Assembly: GCA_905221605.1 (NCBI GenBank)
Contig: CAJNDS010000716.1
Location: 57,501 to 67,500, forward strand
Direction of reading: 5' to 3'
Source of the DNA: Symbiodinium natans
Taxonomy: Eukaryota; Sar; Dinophyceae; Suessiales; Symbiodiniaceae
Length of the DNA: 10,000 bases
Under the pieces are notes generated by a model. That model ran no database searches, was not told where the DNA came from, and saw only the letters and a program-made list of their open reading frames with translations. Made by a program: the position numbers and the translations under genes. Below, one piece after another: positions 1 through 6,591 of the stretch. The number at the start of each line of letters is the position of its first letter. Positions within the stretch are counted from its first letter, which is position 1.

Positions 1-54
1 CCGCAGTGGCGCCACTTGGATGCAGGCAAGAGACGTGTTATACTTATGCATATA

Positions 55-116
55 CAGACAGGCAGACAGACATACATACATACATATACATATTCATATT
101 CATATTCATATTCACA
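55..116. repeat. Microsatellite: CAGA/CATA run and (TATTCA)4
   Basis: Imperfect CAGACAGG and CATA tetramers lead into four exact TATTCA hexamers at 91-114. It lies just upstream of the first exon found. Confidence 0.9.
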
Positions 117-180
117 TTTAAAACCTGATTCATTTGCATGTGTATATGTGCCGGCGTACATCACGCACTTACTCCAGATC

Positions 181-3100
181 ATGGTTTTGAGGGAAAAGGA
201 CGATTGGGACCCGCAACAGGTGGCCTTTGTGGATGTCACAGAGCAGGGCAAGTTTGCTCCGCTTTGCGGATTCGTTTCTCATTATTGGGGCCAGGACAGG
301 TTGCTCGACATTCCCTCTTTACCACCCTAGTGGCACGTAGTTTTTGTCAGTGCTTGTGGTCGTCTATAGTCCGCAACTTTAGAGCTGCCGCGGGTTACAC
401 GCCAAGGCCAAGGCGGTAGGTGTGCATGCACACAAAACGTTGGGTCTCCCTCAGTTCGGCACTTCAGATTTCGAACCACCCACTACCCCCATTCATGTGG
501 TGGGAGCTGATATGCTTGGCGCTTCTGAATGCCAAAATCATGGAAGCCGGGAGGGAGACAACAAAGCCAGAGGCTTTGGGCAGCCGCTCGGTCGACTCAG
601 GTCAGATTGAGTCGCCGCTTGCTCGAGTGGCATGTTTCGTTTCGTTGGGTTGTTGATGTGCGTGCAGCAGCACTTTCATAGTCATGGAATACCCTCGAAA
701 GTGCCCTTGCACAAGGCCTGTGCACCCCGCCACACCCATCAGCCCTTACTTTTGGCCTTTCAGATTTCCGCTTAGGAGGCCAAATGCTAGGATGCGGCTT
801 GGCTACGGTACACTCCCTTCCCTAAACCCGAAACACTGACCCCGAAACCCTAAACTTCGACTTCTTCGCATTCTTGGGGGCTCATGCTGTGGAGCTTCCA
901 GGAGACCATCGAGTTTTCCCAGATCCTGCTGCAGCACGCCAAGAAGGTCTACCCCGAAGACCCAGGCCCGCAAGGGGGTTCAGGGCGCTGGAGTTGGGAC
1001 CCGAGAGCGTATCCAGCCTTCATCCTTCTGTTGGGGAGTTCTGCATGTTGGTGTTCGGAGTCGCGGAGGGGCTCCTTGACGACTACTTTAGGGGCAGGAC
1101 ACAGAGGTGTGAGAGTTAGGTGCAGGGGCATCATGCTGCATCTGTCATCCGCACCGCGGGACCCTGACCCCCCTGGCACTCCAAAACTCGTACTAGTAAG
1201 CACAAAAGAGTACTTTGCGCCAGGGGAGGTGTGCTACTACGTGTGCACGTGACCCGGCGGGCAGTACAGGGGGTTCTCAAGGTTTGATGTTCCAGGTTTG
1301 AGACAAGTCAAAGCCAGCCCTTCAACATGGGCTACTTGCCAATTGCGATGCCTCATCTGTGCAGGCTCGGAAGAGAGGCAGTCGCCTTTCAAAATCTCAG
1401 AGAGAAATGCTTGGCTCATGTAGACCCTTTACGCCCCGATAGGTGTGGCGACTACTTTGCTTCGATCGATACTCAGGTTCTCAAACAACCAACATTGCGT
1501 GGTCTGTGCCTCAGAGCCTCCAAGTAAAGCCTCCGGTTGCAGTTCGGGACTTTCTTTTCGGGTGTGAGCTTTGCTTAGGGGCGGGGCTGCTGTGGTCCCA
1601 GAAGCTTCAGATGCTTTTTCTCGTAAGCTTGCGACATGACGCAGCATGACGCGGCATCACTCAACACGTTGTTGCTTCAGGCCACTGGTTCAGGATTTTG
1701 TGACTTACGCCTCGCGTTCTGAAGACCCTGAACTCCACACAAGTTGTTGCTGTAATTTATCGGGCATACACACACCAACTACTTACAGCATGGTCGAAGG
1801 CGCAATTCCTCATGAACAAGCCTTAGAATCTCAGAAGCCCAGGATCTGGGTGGAGACGACCTCGCGCAGTCCCCATTTAACTTGGCCCTGGAGCACATCG
1901 CATCCTGCTGCCTGCCGGACTTAGGGGGTTTCGGTTTCACATCTTCTAGGGGTGCAGAGGACCCCAGAACATGAGCCGAAGCGCCCTATATGCCCCAATC
2001 CTCAATTCCAACAACCTGCGCCCACAAATCCCTCCCCAAACTCCGCAAATACACCTAAACAGCCCCCATCGAGTCTTGAGTAGCTAGCCATCACATACGG
2101 GTTCCGGTCGGGGACTTAAGAAGGGGTGACGTGTCGCAGCAATAAGGCTACCGCGAGCGGCAGGAGCCAATGTACGGTGCCGTGATGATGCGCGGGCCTG
2201 AAACTTCGCTTGCTGGCTTTCAGCTTTCGAGCATTTTCGAGCCGTATGCTAGTTGTGCGAGCATTGCTGAAAGTCTTATATTGCCAGAAAGGTTCCTGAG
2301 CGAGCCAGCAAGATGCCATGCTGTACTGTATGCCCCAGGTTCGATGCGGCATGTGCCCCGCTCACGTAGCTTGGCAGATAACAAGTCCTCCGCTCAATGC
2401 ATGTTCATAGAGACTAATTATATGCATACAGTACATAAAAGTGAGCCATGTTGAGCTAGATGGGGGGGAGAGAGCTTGCCTGCGCCGCGGATGCTTTGCA
2501 GGCGCATTTGGTGCGTATACGAGATCTTCCGGTGCCATTCCTTGGGCCTGACACTCGACCTGTGCCTTGGCATCGCAGACGATCATGTCAGTCAGGGGGG
2601 GCAACTGCGCTTGCAAGTTGCAAACCCCCTTGGTATTCATCACGTTTGCTGTACGCCCCTTCTCGTGAGCGCAGACTCTTGCCGCTTTGACGGTCAATCA
2701 GGAGAGGCAGTCTCACAAGGGACTTCAGATCTTGGCAGTTTCTGCTTGCGTTCTACTTGCTGCTGCGAAGGTTCAGCATCGACGGTCAGCTGAGCCGCAC
2801 TAGCAAGTCGCCCCTCATGAACCTGATCATCGAGCAGCTCACAGAAATCAATCTCAAGGATGTTGGGAGCTCGGAGAGGGAGGAGGCTCCGCTGAATTTA
2901 GAACAACTAAGGTGTGTGTGGGTGTGTGGGCGCGTGCCCAAGTTTTTGTGCACCAACCTCCGTACGAAGAAGGAGCGAGGGTTGTTGTAGGCAAGAGTCG
3001 TAAGCCTTCCACCCGTATCCATTCCTTGCGCCTATCCCATCGAGCCCTTGCACTTGCCTTCGGGGGTGATCGCGGCTCTGAGGACAAGTTGAAGATCGAA

Positions 3101-5306
3101 GCCAAAATCTCAGAGCACCCCGGCGGCTGGACGGCAGTCCTTGGAAAGATCCAGCTTCAGGCGTGGGCCTTTTCGTCCCTGAATCGCGAGTCAAGACTCA
3201 ATAGGCATCATAGTAGGCTTGTGCTGAGAAGAGAGAGGTCATGGACCTCCTGACCTTTGCCGGTAGCCTCGCCATCACCCGGAACATTTTCACAGGTTCG
3301 CAGTCCGACAGCCTGGGGTGGGACTGAAAGGGTTGACAGACCTAAGAAGTCGTGTTGAGATTTCTCAACGAACTGCCAGGCAAGCAGGTGGAGCCTGAAG
3401 AGATCGAGCTGAAGGACCTGTCGACGGGGGAGGCGCCCGAGTCAAGGAGTGGCTGTTGGACATCATTGGGGGACCTGGTGATTGCCTTGTCCTCTCACAG
3501 GTGAGGCTTTCCAACGCCATCATCGATGCCTGCATTGAGGCAAGCAAGTCGGATTTGCAGGGGCACAAAGCAGCCGGCCAAGCCACCTCAATTACGGTGT
3601 TGTTCGCGTTTTGTTATACTTAACCTTCATTGCGTTGTTCCGGAACCGGCGCGTGAAACTGATGCGGAAATATCTCTCCGCCGGAAGCTGCCACGAAGCC
3701 GTTGCTTTGAATATTTCGGGCGCATGCACCTGCCGCAGCTAGCAGTCCCGAAACTCAGATTCCCAGCCCACTGGCAACACAGCATCGTTTTTCCCCCATA
3801 TAAAAGAGTTTCATAATCAGGCCACGATTGTTTCTCGCTTATATGCTTCCCGCGAAGAATAGGTTCCCAAGACCTCTGGGGGGTTTCCATGGCAGGGCTC
3901 ACGAAATCATACCAACCACGCCACGGCCCACCTGCCAGGGCCAGTTGCGGAGGATCCTCCTGCTGGGGCCTGGAGGCTGGCGATGCTGGCACGGCTGGGA
4001 GTTGCAGGCGAGTGCTCGAGCAGGGTGCTGTTGGCCGTCAGGCTCCGGGAAGACGGTCTTCACAAGGGAGGTGGTGCGGAGGGTGGTGCCTCATCGTGCA
4101 GTGAAGATGTCCTTGCCTGTAGAGAAGAAGGCCAGCGGTAAACCTGTGCTGCTGCAACGTGTGTTAGGTGGACTGGGCGAGCTCTGGCCTTAGCTCAGCC
4201 ATCCTCAGGCAGAGGTTCTTGTCGCAACAAGCCTTCGTGCAAGCTCCAAGACCCAGGACAGGACCCCGCGGCAGCCGGCGTCGTACCCGTGCGTGTCCCC
4301 CTCGCTGAGCTGGCGCAACACGTGCAGGACATCACAAGCCCGGCAATTCATTGCACGATGCCAGGACAAGGCATGCCTAAAAAGGGGGGCTGCAGTAGCA
4401 TGCAAACAATGCCTTCGACATTCTGAATATCCGGGGCCTTACAAGAGATAGGGAGACAACACCCGTCTTGAACATCCGTGCACCTTTGCGTAGTCTCAGC
4501 TACTAAAAGGGAGTGTTCAGGCCGGCCGGAAGAAGACCCAGCCCACGTTCAAGTTCCAGGGCCTGGGTTTTGAAGAAAGAAGCCAATTACCAGCACATGA
4601 TGCCAGCAGAATCCTGGCAGGATTTCGGCGAAGACCCGCAGCCATGCTGCAAATTGAGCCCGTGATCGCTGTCACCTCCTTCGCCATCGTTCGCCAAGTT
4701 TCTCATGTTTCCGCTGCATGTCGCACATTTGCTTTTGGGCCAAGGCTCTGGAGCTGGGCCGAGCGTGCCTTCGGCACCGACAGCCGGGAGCTCTTTCGCG
4801 GTGCGCCGCAGCTTGTCGCCGCTGGTCCCTCTGCTCCGGTGATTATTGCCGTCCCGAACTCAGTTTGCCAGGCGACGTGAAGCTCCTCCTGGTGCTTGAC
4901 GGCTTTGACGAGGCTGGTGCAGCTCGCCGGCGGATCGTTGACTGGCTGCAGGGCTGGCTGGAGCGCCTCGTCCGGCAATGTAGGGGATCCCAACCACCGT
5001 CGTCGACTCCACATAGGGATGCTCGCATGCATAGCTGTCAAGCAGGAATGCAGCAAAGACCACACCATGAAAGCCTGCAGCGGCCCCACTGCTTGTCCAG
5101 AAATTTTATGTATACAGCATGCTACGGCTACAGCTTTCCAGCCCTGAACCTTGCTGATAAGTCGGTGCTACTGTACGGTGGAAAGCATGTCGGCCCTTCC
5201 ACAAAACCGAGGATTAGGGTTCGGTTCTGGTCTGGCTGCAGGGCTCACAGCAGCTGCTGCGTTTGCGTCGTCATGACCAGCCGGCCCTCGGGCACCGATC
5301 AGCCGG
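181..5306 (+). CDS. Multi-exon NLR-like gene: HET/TIR-like domain plus NACHT NTPase (composite of exons listed below)
   Basis: This span is the envelope of one inferred spliced gene. Its exons occupy different frames but join with matching phases. The product reads as an N-terminal module with FVSHYWGQ, YYVCT-FSNNQH and RRIWCVYE, a linker, then a NACHT ATPase with Walker A (GPGGSGKT), VPVRVPLAELA, Walker B (LLLVLDGFDEAG) and VVMTSRPSG. In known families NACHT is a nucleotide-dependent oligomerising switch of STAND proteins, and HET and TIR domains are signalling or cell-death effectors in front of it. A cytosolic sensor or signalling role is therefore inferred, but the ligand is unknown. The first exon, the exons between about 1500 and 2500 (between the second and third motifs), and the part after the sensor block are not resolved. 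No signal peptide or membrane segment is evident in the exons. Confidence is high that a NACHT gene lies here and moderate for the HET-like label. Confidence 0.72.
201..294 (+). CDS. Exon: first HET-like motif (FVSHYWGQ)
   Basis: Frame 1 reads KDDWDPQQVAFVDV, then PLCGFVSHYWGQ, and runs into a stop at 328. The FVSHxWG block opens a protein family that I recall as widespread in dinoflagellates, and it matches the A-L-S-x-x-W-G block of fungal HET domains. The 5' end is uncertain: an acceptor TTTGAG lies just before 201, and an ATG at 181 is in frame. I end the exon after the CAG at 292-294, because the next exon then joins at phase 0 to give HYWGQ-ETIEF. That implies a GA donor. A GT donor at 300 is the alternative, but it gives phase 2, which does not fit the next exon. 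Confidence 0.65.
295..901 (+). other. Intron, GA-AG, phase 0 (607 nt)
   Basis: It starts GACAGG after CAG and ends CTTCCAG. It contains stops in all forward frames and the telomere-like tract at 820-855. Otherwise nothing coding is visible. GA donors are documented in dinoflagellates. The donor choice here rests on phase agreement and on protein continuity across the join. Confidence 0.45.
820..855. repeat. Degenerate telomere-like tract (CCCTAAA units)
   Basis: CCCTAAACCC at 820-829 and CCCTAAAC at 848-855 are separated by CCGAAAC and CCCCGAAA variants of the same unit. The plant- and dinoflagellate-type telomere unit is TTTAGGG, so this looks like a short decayed interstitial telomeric repeat. 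A single TTAGGGTTCGG at about 5215 is the reverse orientation. Confidence 0.55.
902..946 (+). CDS. Exon: helix following the FVSHYWG motif
   Basis: Frame 2 reads ETIEFSQILLQHAKK, an amphipathic helix. It sits where members of the FVSHxWG family have a conserved helix ending in H-A. It starts after CTTCCAG at phase 0. The same frame continues with VYPEDPG before the downstream exon takes over in frame 1. The 3' end is therefore either the GT donor at 947 (phase 0, a 47-nt intron to 993), an upstream GC donor inside the LLQ codons, or no splice at all with an indel in the G run at 974-978. Coding potential is convincing, but the exact end is not. Confidence 0.6.
994..1106 (+). CDS. Exon: HET-like domain, central part
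   Basis: Frame 1 reads LGPESVSSLHPSVGEF and then MLVFGVAEGLLDDYFRGRTQ. It ends at a strong donor, CAGAG|GTGTGAG, at phase 2, and the frame hits a stop soon after. The start after CTGGAG is one option. An acceptor at TTCAG (983), which adds ALE, also works in phase 2 with a GC donor further upstream. The segment has ordinary helical composition and no motif that I recognise on its own. Confidence 0.5.
1201..1248 (+). CDS. Exon: first half of second HET-like motif (YYVCT)
   Basis: Frame 2 reads TKEYFAPGEVCYYVC plus two bases of a Thr codon. A GT donor at 1249 (TGCAC|GTGACC) splits that codon. An acceptor AGTAAG before 1201 gives phase 2, matching the previous exon end. Acceptors at TTTGCGCCAG and GGGGAG are alternatives. 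The assembled motif W/Y-V-C-x-x-x-N-N-Q-H is typical of this dinoflagellate family and aligns with W-I-D-x-x-C-I-N-Q of HET domains. Confidence 0.6.
1477..1506 (+). CDS. Exon: second half of second HET-like motif (FSNNQH)
   Basis: After the acceptor GATACTCAG at 1476 the sequence reads G-TTC-TCA-AAC-AAC-CAA-CAT. The leading G completes the Thr codon of the previous exon, giving YYVCT-FSNNQHCVV. The intron 1249-1476 is GT-AG, 228 nt, phase 2. The 3' end is set only roughly. GT donors follow directly, and the frame stays open to a TGA at about 1565. That the motif becomes complete only after splicing is good evidence for the exon. Confidence 0.6.
1507..2501 (+). other. Unresolved region between HET-like motifs 2 and 3
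   Basis: I expect at least one exon here, because related domains have about 30-60 residues between the N-N-Q block and the R-I-W-C block. I could not identify it with confidence. Several open stretches exist, for example frame 1 from 2170 to 2450 and frame 2 from 1646 to 1920, but none shows a recognisable motif or convincing splice borders. The stretch 1990-2080 is rich in C and A. Confidence 0.4.
2502..2561 (+). CDS. Exon: third HET-like motif (RRIWCVYE)
   Basis: The acceptor GATGCTTTGCAG at 2501 is followed, in frame 1, by an exon reading RIWCVYEIFRCHSLGLTLDL. R-x-W-C-x-Y-E is the third signature of the FVSHxWG family and corresponds to R-G-W-T-x-Q-E of HET domains. The Glu resembles the catalytic-type Glu of TIR folds, though catalysis is not shown. 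The donor CGACCT|GTGCCT at 2562 splits a Leu codon, and the next exon supplies the last base, giving TLDL-FSIDGQ. The exon is 60 nt, phase 2 at both ends. Confidence 0.7.
2771..2885 (+). CDS. Exon: helical segment after the HET-like motif 3
   Basis: Frame 0 reads FSIDGQLSRTSKSP, then MNLIIEQLTEINLKD, then VGSSEREE. The acceptor is CTGCGAAG at 2770. I place the end at GAGGAG|GCTCCG, a GC donor, because this joins at phase 0 to DKLKIEAKISEHPGG. Family members have a similar pattern here (Ile, charged run, D-K, Ile, P-G-G). The alternative GT donor at 2912 adds APLNLEQL, but its phase 2 end finds no good acceptor. Strongly coding-like. Confidence 0.7.
2886..3082 (+). other. Intron, GC-AG, phase 0 (197 nt)
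   Basis: The donor is GAGGAG|GCTCCG and the acceptor CGGCTCTGAG. It includes a short GT-rich tract at 2911-2930. The boundary choice is inferred from phase and protein continuity. Confidence 0.45.
3083..3153 (+). CDS. Exon: DKLKIEAKISEHPGGW segment
   Basis: Frame 2 reads DKLKIEAKISEHPGGWTAVL, then GKI and a split Gln codon. It looks like the end of the helical linker after the HET-like domain. The GC donor at 3154 (phase 2) would pair with the acceptor GTGTTGAG at 3359. A GC donor six bases downstream, after CTTCAG at 3160, is an alternative. Both the charged helix and the PGG turn are typical coding sequence, but the 3' end is uncertain. Confidence 0.55.
3360..3432 (+). CDS. Exon: acidic linker (FLNELPGKQ...)
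   Basis: Frame 1 reads FLNELPGKQVEPEEIEL and then KDLSTGE, an acidic, helix-prone linker. Downstream coding continues in frame 0. A GC donor after GGGGAG at 3433 gives a 68-nt GC-AG intron and joins TGE to VRLSNA at phase 0. Two other readings exist. One keeps frame 1 to a GT donor at 3478 (a 23-nt intron). The other is an unspliced single-base indel near 3440, joining APE to VKEWLLDIIGGPGD in frame 0. Confidence 0.55.
3501..3596 (+). CDS. Exon: helix before the NACHT domain (LSNAIIDACIEASK)
   Basis: Frame 0 reads VRLSNAIIDACIEASKSDLQ and then GHKAAGQATSIT, a clear amphipathic helix. The acceptor GTCCTCTCACAG at 3500 has a good pyrimidine tract. The GT donor at 3597 ends the exon at phase 0, matching the next exon (GQLRRILLLGPGG). 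It lies directly in front of the P-loop, where NACHT proteins have a helical linker. The true 5' boundary depends on how the frame change upstream is resolved. Confidence 0.65.
3597..3938 (+). other. Intron, GT-AG, phase 0 (342 nt)
   Basis: It begins GTGTTG and ends CACCTGCCAG. It is slightly AT-richer than the flanking exons. Both ends are at phase 0. No internal gene is seen. Confidence 0.5.
3939..3975 (+). CDS. Exon: NACHT beta-strand and first half of Walker A
   Basis: Frame 0 reads GQLRRILLLGPG plus one base of a Gly codon. RILLLGP is the hydrophobic strand that precedes a P-loop. The exon ends before GCTGGC, a GC donor, at phase 1, and the next exon restores the loop as GPGGSGKT. Read without splicing the frame stays open, but a Trp takes the place of the loop's first Gly, so the P-loop is correct only after splicing. 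Confidence 0.75.
3976..4041 (+). other. Intron inside Walker A, GC-AG, phase 1 (66 nt)
   Basis: It starts GCTGGCG and ends TTGGCCGTCAG. It is 66 nt long, a multiple of three with no in-frame stop, so an ORF caller would read straight through it. Removing it yields the canonical GxxxxGKT. This is the best-supported non-canonical intron in the window. Confidence 0.7.
4042..4118 (+). CDS. Exon: NACHT Walker A second half (SGKTVFTREVVRR)
   Basis: After the acceptor the frame reads GSGKTVFTREVVRR and then VVPHRAVKMSLP. GKT contacts the nucleotide phosphates and Mg, and the following helix is typical of NACHT. Two phase-0 donors are possible: GTGAAG at 4101 (ending at HRA) or GTAGAG at 4119. Both join to the next exon in phase. 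I list the longer form. Confidence 0.72.
4262..4323 (+). CDS. Exon: NACHT VPVRVPLAELA block
   Basis: Frame 2 reads DPAAAGVVPVRVPLAELAQH. A strand with the pattern P-V-x-V-P-L-x-E-L follows the P-loop helix in NACHT domains. The acceptor is CCAGGACAG at 4261, phase 0, matching the previous exon. A GC donor at 4324 (CACGT|GCAGG) gives phase 2 and joins to LWSWAERAFG. Other donors cannot be excluded. Confidence 0.62.
4324..4744 (+). other. Intron-like interval, GC-AG, phase 2 (421 nt)
   Basis: It lies between the VRVPL exon and the next NACHT exon. The acceptor TTTGGGCCAAG at 4744 is plausible. The donor is less certain. No other exon is evident inside. Confidence 0.4.
4745..4824 (+). CDS. Exon: NACHT helix before Walker B (LWSWAERAFG)
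   Basis: Frame 0 reads LWSWAERAFGTDSREL and then FRGAPQLVAA plus one base. A helix ending in a Y/F-G, then S-R-x-L and a short loop, is usual just before the Walker B strand in NACHT proteins. The GT donor at 4825 gives a 47-nt intron and joins as VAAG-DVKLLLVLDG. A GT donor at 4801 (a 71-nt intron) is also in phase. Confidence 0.62.
4825..4871 (+). other. Short intron before Walker B, GT-AG, phase 1 (47 nt)
   Basis: It starts GTCCCTCTG and ends AACTCAGTTTGCCAG with a pyrimidine-rich tail. It changes the reading frame between two exons that must be joined for a continuous NACHT domain. The donor at 4801 is an alternative, which would give 71 nt. Confidence 0.55.
4872..4974 (+). CDS. Exon: NACHT Walker B (LLLVLDGFDEAG)
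   Basis: Frame 2 reads DVKLLLVLDGFDEAG and then RRRIVDWLQGWLERLV. The h-h-h-h-D-G-x-D-E pattern is the extended Walker B of the NACHT family. The first Asp coordinates Mg, and the D-E pair is characteristic of STAND ATPases. The end is set at CGTCCG|GCAATG, a GC donor close to the usual GCAAGT. Its phase 2 fits the next exon. A GT donor at 4980 gives a phase that does not match. Confidence 0.8.
4975..5241 (+). other. Intron, GC-AG, phase 2 (267 nt)
   Basis: It starts GCAATG and ends TCTGGCTGCAG. It includes the single telomere-like TTAGGGTTCGG near the end. The frame happens to stay open across it. The acceptor may also be one of the two CAGs just downstream (5250 or 5253), all in the same phase. 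Confidence 0.5.
5242..5306 (+). CDS. Exon: NACHT sensor block (VVMTSRPSG)
   Basis: Frame 2 reads AHSSCCVCVVMTSRPSGTDQ. A strand ending V-x-T-S-R-P is the sensor-1 region of NACHT ATPases, where the Arg and Ser contact the nucleotide region. After splicing it lies about 30 residues behind Walker B, the normal spacing. The 3' end is tentatively at a GC donor (CAGCCG|GCATCT). The remaining NACHT subdomains (winged helix) were not found. Confidence 0.72.
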
Positions 5307-5635
5307 CATCTCAGTGCGGTCACGCGAACGTAAAGGTTGCCTATATAGTTTACTTTGGGGTCATGTCGCCGCTGCGGAGGTCCATGACTATCACTAAGGT
5401 GATTTGTGATGTTGGCTGCAGCCTGTGAGTGCTCAACGTTGTGAGTGAGAAAAAAGGCCACAACAGCGGAGCTGGTTTGCTGAAATCGGTTTCTGGTCGG
5501 GGCATGTCGGGGCAACCACCTGGAGTGGCAAGTGAGTGGGTAGGCCGAAAGTGGCCAGGACAGCTTCAGGATTCAGGGAAAAGGGCAAATCAAAGCCCAG
5601 CGAATCCCTAGAGCAGGGTGAACGGAACCCAGAAA

Positions 5636-5740
5636 CGGGGGATGTAAAGAACGGGGTCAAATTGGAGGTGGGGCGGGGGGAGTCAACATGAAGAGGGGGG
5701 AGGTTCAAGAAAAGACCATGGGGTCAAAAACAAAATGGGG
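5636..5740. repeat. G-rich purine tract
   Basis: Several runs of four to six G sit in a strongly purine-biased strand, with the word GGGGTCAAA occurring twice and a related GGGGTCGG. The runs are close enough that G-quadruplex formation is possible on the plus strand. Confidence 0.5.
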
Positions 5741-6511
5741 GGTCGGAAAAAAATCGATGCCCCATCTCGCCGATCTCGCGCATGCCGCCCAAAAGCGTGT
5801 CAAAGGCGTTGTATATTACGGGGGCTGCTGAAGACACCTACCACGCAAGCCCGTTCAAACGACCAGGCCCGGAAACCAATTCGCGAAAGCTAGCACTGTG
5901 CGCGTAAGTAAAAACGCACGAGGCGTGTAAGCACAAAACTTTTCCGGAAGAGATTGGCATATGGAATTGGGCTGCACGGACACTGTTGCAAATGGGAGGG
6001 GGCTTGCAAGAAAGTTCAAGCCAAAAGCCCATCCATCTCAAGGGCCCAGCCTTCTTAAGGGCCTCTGGCAAAGTCAAAGCAATGGCACTGAATTGAAACA
6101 TGTCCCCTTCGCTTCACAAAGAATCCACGAAGCCTTTGCAAATCCCTGCTATATGACACGGCCAAGTCATATAACCGACAGCAAGAGCTTTGCCTTTTTT
6201 GATCCTTGTTTAATTGCTTTGACTCCTGGACTTTGACTTGTTTATCCTTATATCTGTCACCCGAGATAGACTTCTCTTCCCGGCTATGTGCAAAGCGCAT
6301 TGCCGGACTAGTTATGCGCATGGCAAAATACCACTCGCAATTTTGAGCACGTACAGGCAGTGCAGTCAATGCATCCCAGTCGCCGTTGTGAAACGGCCAT
6401 GGCCCCAACTTGCAAGCGCATGGGGCATGTTATAAAGCCCTCCTTTAAGAACTTGAGCGGCCCCAATAGCCGGCCCAAGCCTGGCTCAGTACAGTTTGTC
6501 CCGTCTGCGTC

Positions 6512-6527
6512 TGTGTGTGTGTGTGTG
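6512..6527. repeat. (TG)8 microsatellite
   Basis: An uninterrupted TG dinucleotide run of 16 bases. Confidence 0.9.
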
Positions 6528-6591
6528 CATCGTTGTCTACTCTGCGTAGGGCGCATGCGAAATGGAGTATGGGGCGGCCGAGCAGTTATAG

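Larger units (their letters stand above)
5307..6591. other. No recognisable gene; intronic or intergenic
   Basis: Short open stretches occur on both strands, but none shows a motif, a coherent helix pattern or good splice borders. The rest of the NACHT protein (winged-helix part) would be expected soon after 5306 but I do not see it. The interval holds a G-rich purine tract at 5636-5740 and a GT repeat at 6512-6527. Confidence 0.45.

Noticed and set aside
797-814. Relic of the dinoflagellate trans-spliced leader on the minus strand (ACCGTAGCCA)
   Set aside because: Only about ten bases agree with my recollection of the leader. The TTTTGGCTCAAG part is absent, so chance is more likely.
4718-5428. 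A 236-codon open frame on the plus strand as a single gene
   Set aside because: It contains real NACHT exons (Walker B and sensor block), but its start and the part from 4975 to 5241 are intron sequence that happens to be open. The helix exon before Walker B is in another frame.
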